DNA of 64,000 nt, taken from Luzula sylvatica (taxonomy: Eukaryota > Streptophyta > Magnoliopsida > Poales > Juncaceae). The stretch lies in assembly GCA_946800325.1 (NCBI GenBank), contig OX326958.1, forward strand, positions 13,482,992 to 13,546,991. The letters are read 5' to 3'. A program made the position numbers and the translations under genes. Of the stretch, positions 59,701 to 64,000 are shown piece by piece; position 1 is the first letter of the stretch; each line of letters begins with the position of its first letter. The notes below the pieces were generated by a model. It was not told the origin of the DNA. It searched no databases and saw only the letters and a list, made by a program, of their open reading frames with translations.

Positions 59701-60039
59701 AGTTCCGTCTCCGAGAGCTAAGACGGTGTTGAGGGAGAAAATCGTAGAGAATGTGGAGATAAGGGAAATTTGATTAGACCAAGAGGTCAATATGCCTCCT
59801 TTTGTCCCTATTGAGGGAGACAATTTAAAGGAGGAGAGAGAATTATGTAGAAGAGATTTGATTAAGAACGGATTCGGGTTGCACAACTTAGTTTCTTGTA
59901 AGCAAGCAATAGTACATTTTGAGGTTCTTAGTGTTTCTCGTACAAGATTACATTTGCCTTTGTAACCTAGTCCTCGTACATTCCACGTGGTTAAAGAAAA
60001 ATTTATTTGATTTGTCATGATAAAAGTTCTTGAGTCCAT
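56720..60039 (-). pseudogene. LINE ORF2: endonuclease, reverse transcriptase and zinc-binding region
   Basis: In element order: an APE-type endonuclease (59340-60039; TTWNVRGLG, CLQETKL, GDFNLL and, near 59340, TTSDHPPL); reverse transcriptase (about 57468-58661; KGKAVGPDGF, FRPISI, IDFRKAFDTVSWDF, GLRQGDPISPLLF, QYADVTVIF); and the plant RVT zinc-binding region (about 56800-57434; KSALKVRFFGWLAIQSRILT then, near 56970, CPLCKAEE with an in-frame stop, and HLLYECDFSKQIW). The frame is broken between 58661 and 59340, at about 57434-57468 and in the C-terminal part. The catalytic YADD is YADV (GTC codon at 57939-57941), so this copy cannot encode active reverse transcriptase. Confidence 0.9.
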
Positions 60040-60137
60040 TCAATGAAAAATTAACGAACGATAAAGAGAAAGATAGAGATAAAGATAAAGAGATAAGCGA
60101 GAAACGAGAAAAATAATTTGAGTGTGGTGTGACGTCC

Positions 60138-62880
60138 TCAAGGCACCCTAGTAGGGCCTTCATCCTCTTCATGCTCTCGATGCTCATTATTAGTGCGTCC
60201 TTGCAAAAAGAGAGATGAATCAGTGAGAGAGTTTACTTGTTGAATAATAAAGATAGAATTTGATTTAATGTTGTTATTTTCTAAAAGAGTTTGTGAGGGT
60301 GAATTTTCGTTTTGTTGGGTTCGGGGAAGACCCAACATATCTCGTATTTCCACAATTATGGTTGTTGAGAGAGGGGCATGCGTATTCTTTTCGCTTTGCA
60401 ATTTCGTTAATATTTCCACTCTTAAAATATTTTTCTTAGATTTTGTAGTGTGTTTATTTTTGCATTTTTCTTTTGGGGTTTTATCATTGGGCTCCTTAGG
60501 GATGAGAGGGTATCCCGAGCCGAGGAGAAGAAGAGGAGAGTGCGGACCCTCTTGTTGCGGTGTAGAAGAAATATAGTTTTTTGATGGAGAAGAGTTTTCA
60601 TCCTCCATTAACATAAGTTCATCACCGCGAGTAGTTATATCGCACTCGCTTAGAGGGTAATTTGAGAGATTGTGTACATACCCATTATTATCTAACCCGA
60701 GAGGTTGGGGTTTTGGGTCCAGACCCGTTAGCGTCAGATCCGTAGAGAGGTGTAGTAGGGCGGTGGATGTGGGTCCAGACCCGTTAAGATGAGAGGGAGA
60801 TTGATTCGTGGGTAGTATAATCAGTGCCAACCCGTTATTGTCGTTTTTTGAATTTGTTAACCCGTTGACTACAGCGGGTGAATATGGGAGTTGAGACCTG
60901 TTAATGGGGAGTTTGACAGGCCCGTTAAGAAATAAGATTTGATTTTGAGAATCGTGAGGTGCAGGCCCTTTAGCGGAGAGGGGCGCAGGCCCATTGATCT
61001 CTGACCCATTAATCTCTGACCCGTTAACATTATAAAGAGGTGCAGGCTATTTAACAGATTTTACAGGTTTTAAAACAGACCCGTTAACGTTTTTCTTGAG
61101 AGAAAGTTGGTTTTTTCGACTTTTGAGGCAAGATTTTCGGCCGACGGTACCAAGAAATTTACGCTTTTTAGATTTCAAGAGAGAAGATAAGAAAATATTT
61201 TATACCTTTTGACGATGTTGATTTCATCGAATCATCGGATGAGGTCGTTCTTTTCTTCCGTTGCCTCTTTTTTGGATGGTATTCGTCCGAGTCGGTTTTG
61301 TTGTTCGTTGCTTCTTCAATAATTGCCATTTCGTGACGTAGCAAATCATTGATTCGGTTTGTCACTTCTTTCTCAATCGCAAGTGGAGCCGTCATCGTAG
61401 GAGGAGCTTCTATTTGCTTTGATGAATTCTCGGTTGAGATTGGTGCGGGTGCAACTATGGCCGAAGGGATTAATTTGCATAGTACGTGGAGCCATGCTTC
61501 ATCGACTAAAACCTTACTAGGAGGTAGTGGGGTCGGAGGGGAGCCGTTGAGATCGGAAAGAGAAGGAGGGGTCGGTTGTCTTGAGCTTTCATCGGATGCG
61601 GATGGAATTGCAAAATCAGGTGTATAATTTTTTTGTGGATCTCAAGAATTTTTCGTCTTCGCGTCTCTCGATATCCTCTTTCAAGGCATCAAACAACACG
61701 TTCGGAGGAGTTGGGTCCTCCGAATAATATAATTGTAGTGAATTTTCCTTGCGGCTAAGAAACTTGAGTTGTACCATTTTAGCATGACCGAGACCGACAA
61801 GGGTGATATAATCGGGTATGAGAGCGAGGTCCGAGACTCCCACAACAATATCGAGTGATTCCATGGTTGAGAGTTGTTGAAGCGATCCATGGTGTATGAG
61901 CACGCCAAAACCGCCAACTATAGAAGCCAACTCGGCTTGATCCCATGCATGTGGTGGCGACCCTATTAAACGAAACCAAACTCGATATGGATAATTAACA
62001 CGATTATAATCAATAGAGATTTCCCACGCATAATTGATAAAATTAGTTCTTCTCAAGCTTACTAAATCCTTCGAGATAAAGTCATCTCGGTTGATAATTG
62101 GGGGTAGTAACCCCACATATTTGTTATTACCCATGTATGTGAGTTGGAACGGGGCGTCTCACGCTCGACACTTGAGTAGTAGAATATAGATTGCGTCGAG
62201 GTTGTGATTCGGTACTAGCCGAGCGTCAATGAGTACTCCTTGGCGCCATCTTGCCTCTTCTTGAACTTGGCGTATGGTTTGCGTGAGGTGGTACATAATT
62301 GATTTAGGACGTCCCGTCGGCAACGCCTCAAGTCCTGAGATGCCGCGAGAAATTAATGGTTCCGAATCCTCCTTATCCTTGATCTCGGTTTAGATAGGTT
62401 TTGGCCGAGGATGAATTGCCACAAGTTTTGATCTCGGCTCGATTAGCACCCGGTTAGCTTGCTCTCGGTTTGGTTGTGAACGAGATTTTGGATGTTGGTT
62501 GAGCTTGCAATTCTTCGTCATATGACCCGGTTTGTCACAACGTACACACACGAGTTGATGTCTACACATTTCTATGGTGTGTCCGGTTTTGAAGCAACGG
62601 CGACAACTTTCGAGATTAGTCGCATGCCTCGGTACATGTTTGTTTGAAGTTGGAGCTCAAGGTGTGTTCGGCCTAGGTGGGATCCGATTACCTCCTTGAC
62701 CTTGCGGTTTAGGTTTGCATCTAGGTTTAGGGTTTTTTGAAGACGCACCTTTTTGATAGTAAGGATTTATTATTAGATCCGGATCCGGTGTTTCGAGTAT
62801 ACTGTGATAAGAACCTCTTGGCCGTATCCAAATTTGAAGGATGATGGAGAGACTCGATCCTGGGACAATCATTGAACAAA
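60138..62880 (-). pseudogene. LINE ORF1 with two CCHC knuckles
   Basis: In element order: a proline/basic region (about 62660-62870; KPRCKPKPQGQGGNRIPPRP); two CX2CX4HX4C zinc knuckles (near 62545-62620; CRRCFKTGHTIEMC and CVRCDKPGHMTKNC); a DUF4283-like segment (61616-62134; YRVWFRLIGSPPHAWDQAEL and IVGGFGVLI); and long low-complexity Ser/Lys/Pro sequence to 60138. Several stops interrupt the frame (for example after RPNTP near 62659, near 62390 and near 62160). The product is the RNA-binding nucleocapsid-like protein of plant LINEs; this copy is dead. Confidence 0.75.
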
Positions 62881-62924
62881 CAACCACTCCATACCATGAG
62901 ACCAATCATTCTCATTAATTTTTC

Positions 62925-63503
62925 ACACATGCCTTTTACAATGAGCCACGTACATCATTTCTTCACCGTCCGATTAGAAAGATTAAAGAATCCAAAACAT
63001 TCATCCTTTTTCATATCATTTTTCCAAGTTAAGTCATTCCCGTACCCTCATTACCCTCCTTCTCTCACACTTCGAGACGAGTAATGATGTGAAGCCCATG
63101 TCTTTTCCCACATTTTCCCGAATGCTAACGTGGCTGTGGTCTATCACGTTAGCACCTCCTTTTTTTTTTTTTAAACCGGGGCATACATTCCTTTATACTT
63201 TTTTCTGGAAAAGCACACTTCTTTACTGTTTCATGTGTTTGATAAGATATATTTTTAATTTCTCTTTGGTTATTTAATGCTTTTCTCATTATTTAGCGTT
63301 CTTTCTATTTTTGTCATACAATACCTTGTATTTTTGTCCCTGATTTTAAATACGACCATGTATTTTCTGCTTCTGTGAATTTTTTTGGGTCTATAATTAC
63401 TGTCTTTTTTTTGAAATTATAAATGTTTTTTAAACTCTATAATTTATGTTCTAGATAATTGACGGAGACCGGATGCAGTATGCGATATCAATGTCCAAAA
63501 TGA
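62925..63503. other. Spacer right of the LINE, no gene
   Basis: AT/pyrimidine-rich sequence without recognisable coding frames. It may hold the promoter side of the FAR1-like remnant that follows. Confidence 0.5.
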
Positions 63504-64000
63504 AGATGTGAGGAACCAAAAATTGATATGATATTCAATAATGAAGAAGAAGCATATTTCTATTATGCAAAATGCGCAAAAAGAATAGGTTTGGTGCGGC
63601 GAAAAAGAGTTGTAAAAGATTTAATTGAGATTGAAAATATAACTTTCGAGTGTAGTCGTAGCGAAAAACCAAAATGAAAAAGAACACATCCTCTTAAACC
63701 ACGCTGGCAAACTAAAATAGAATGTTTGGCTCGACTTAATTTGGCTACACCTCAAACGGGACTCGGAGGATAAGTAGTGTTACGTTGGAGTACAACTATA
63801 ATCATACTCCTGGAAAGTATTAAGTTTTATACAAAGTAATAATTAGCAAATCCCTTAATAGAAAACTCGAATTAAAGAACAAAGCGGGAATTAATTTGAG
63901 CAAGACTTATACGTCCTTACAAATTCAAGCGGGGGAACACGAGAACCTTCTATTCACACATAGTTATTTGCGTAATTAATCGGATAGTCATCGGCACTTT
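63504..64000 (+). pseudogene. FAR1/FHY3-like N-terminal domain remnant, runs off the window
   Basis: One frame reads EEPKIDMIFNNEEEAYFYYA then KCAKRIGLVRRKRVVKD, the opening of the FAR1 DNA-binding domain, followed by a stop at about 63675. After further shifts, pieces resemble the rest of the family N-terminus: HPLKPRWQTKIECLARL, TLEYNHTPGK in another frame near 63790-63820, and ELKNKAGINLSKTYTSLQI with AGEHENL near 63865-63945, equivalent to the conserved NDKAGIR...FNSL..AGG..NL block. FAR1 proteins descend from MULE transposases. The stop and at least two shifts show a decayed copy; introns do not explain the stop inside the first domain. Confidence 0.6.

Larger units (their letters stand above)
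56508..62912 (-). mobile_element. L1-type LINE, full length but inactive
   Basis: Both ORF regions of a plant L1 element are present on the minus strand with many lesions. A short poly-T run at 56508 (poly-A on the element strand) marks the 3' end. The 12-bp word CATTAATTTTTC occurs both at 56496-56507 and at 62913-62924, fitting a target-site duplication of target-primed reverse transcription. That gives a 6.4-kb full-length insertion lying tail to tail with the F-box/kelch gene, about 340 bp past its stop codon. Confidence 0.8.

Overview
This is nuclear DNA from a flowering plant, most likely a eudicot. The evidence is the very AT-rich spacers, GT-AG introns in nearly every gene, and plant-type gene families: F-box/LRR, F-box/kelch, a PPR protein, a plant GH47 mannosidase and a LIG4 with the plant C-terminal tail. 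Plant transposons of many kinds are also present. The species cannot be named from the sequence alone.

Housekeeping genes form scattered islands. They are: the 3' end of RLP24 (1-398, +), which makes 60S ribosomes; a small zinc-ribbon protein with a (CT)n tract touching its start codon (5828-6031, -); an F-box/LRR gene (13453-14944, -); a complete 14-exon class I alpha-mannosidase of the MNS1/MNS2 type (23600-26676, -); a PRCC-like nuclear protein (27372-28785, +) that shares a 695-bp divergent spacer with the mannosidase; a PPR protein of 861 residues with near-identical repeats (29886-32471, -); a complete 27-exon DNA ligase IV (35795-41308, -); and an F-box/kelch gene resembling Arabidopsis At1g51550 (54030-56164, +). 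Apart from the shared mannosidase/PRCC spacer, these genes show no functional linkage; they are ordinary chromosomal neighbours.

Much of the remainder is mobile DNA, and several insertions can be delimited to the base by their target-site duplications (TSDs). A 3.0-kb Mutator-like element (MULE, 19150-22170, 9-bp TSD) carries a spliced plant-mobile-domain gene. Two large fold-back MULEs (34475-35340 and 52605-53789) share its terminal type; the second ends 11 bases before the first ATG of the kelch locus. One hAT-type element (16934-18309) sits inside another (16439-18395). A 198-bp hAT MITE (11470-11667) sits in a FAR1-like remnant, and a 231-bp element (12589-12819) has a 9-bp TSD. A complete and very young LTR retrotransposon (44776-51225) has 1607-bp LTRs, a 5-bp TSD, a tRNA-Asp type primer site, a gag-like ORF and only a scrap of pol. 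A full-length but dead L1-type LINE (56508-62912, -) has a probable 12-bp TSD. Two FAR1-like remnants (11226-11999 and 63504-64000) add further MULE-derived sequence.

The observations most worth following are the PMD gene carried by a young MULE, the homogenised PPR array with a readable RNA code, the twelve-copy palindromic CCGTTRTAACGG cluster in the LTR leader, the fold-back MULE that has replaced the kelch gene's proximal promoter, a 7-nt micro-exon in LIG4, and a GC-rich island just downstream of the LTR retrotransposon. Coordinates of introns and element ends were worked out by hand from splice consensus, reading frame and duplicated target sites.
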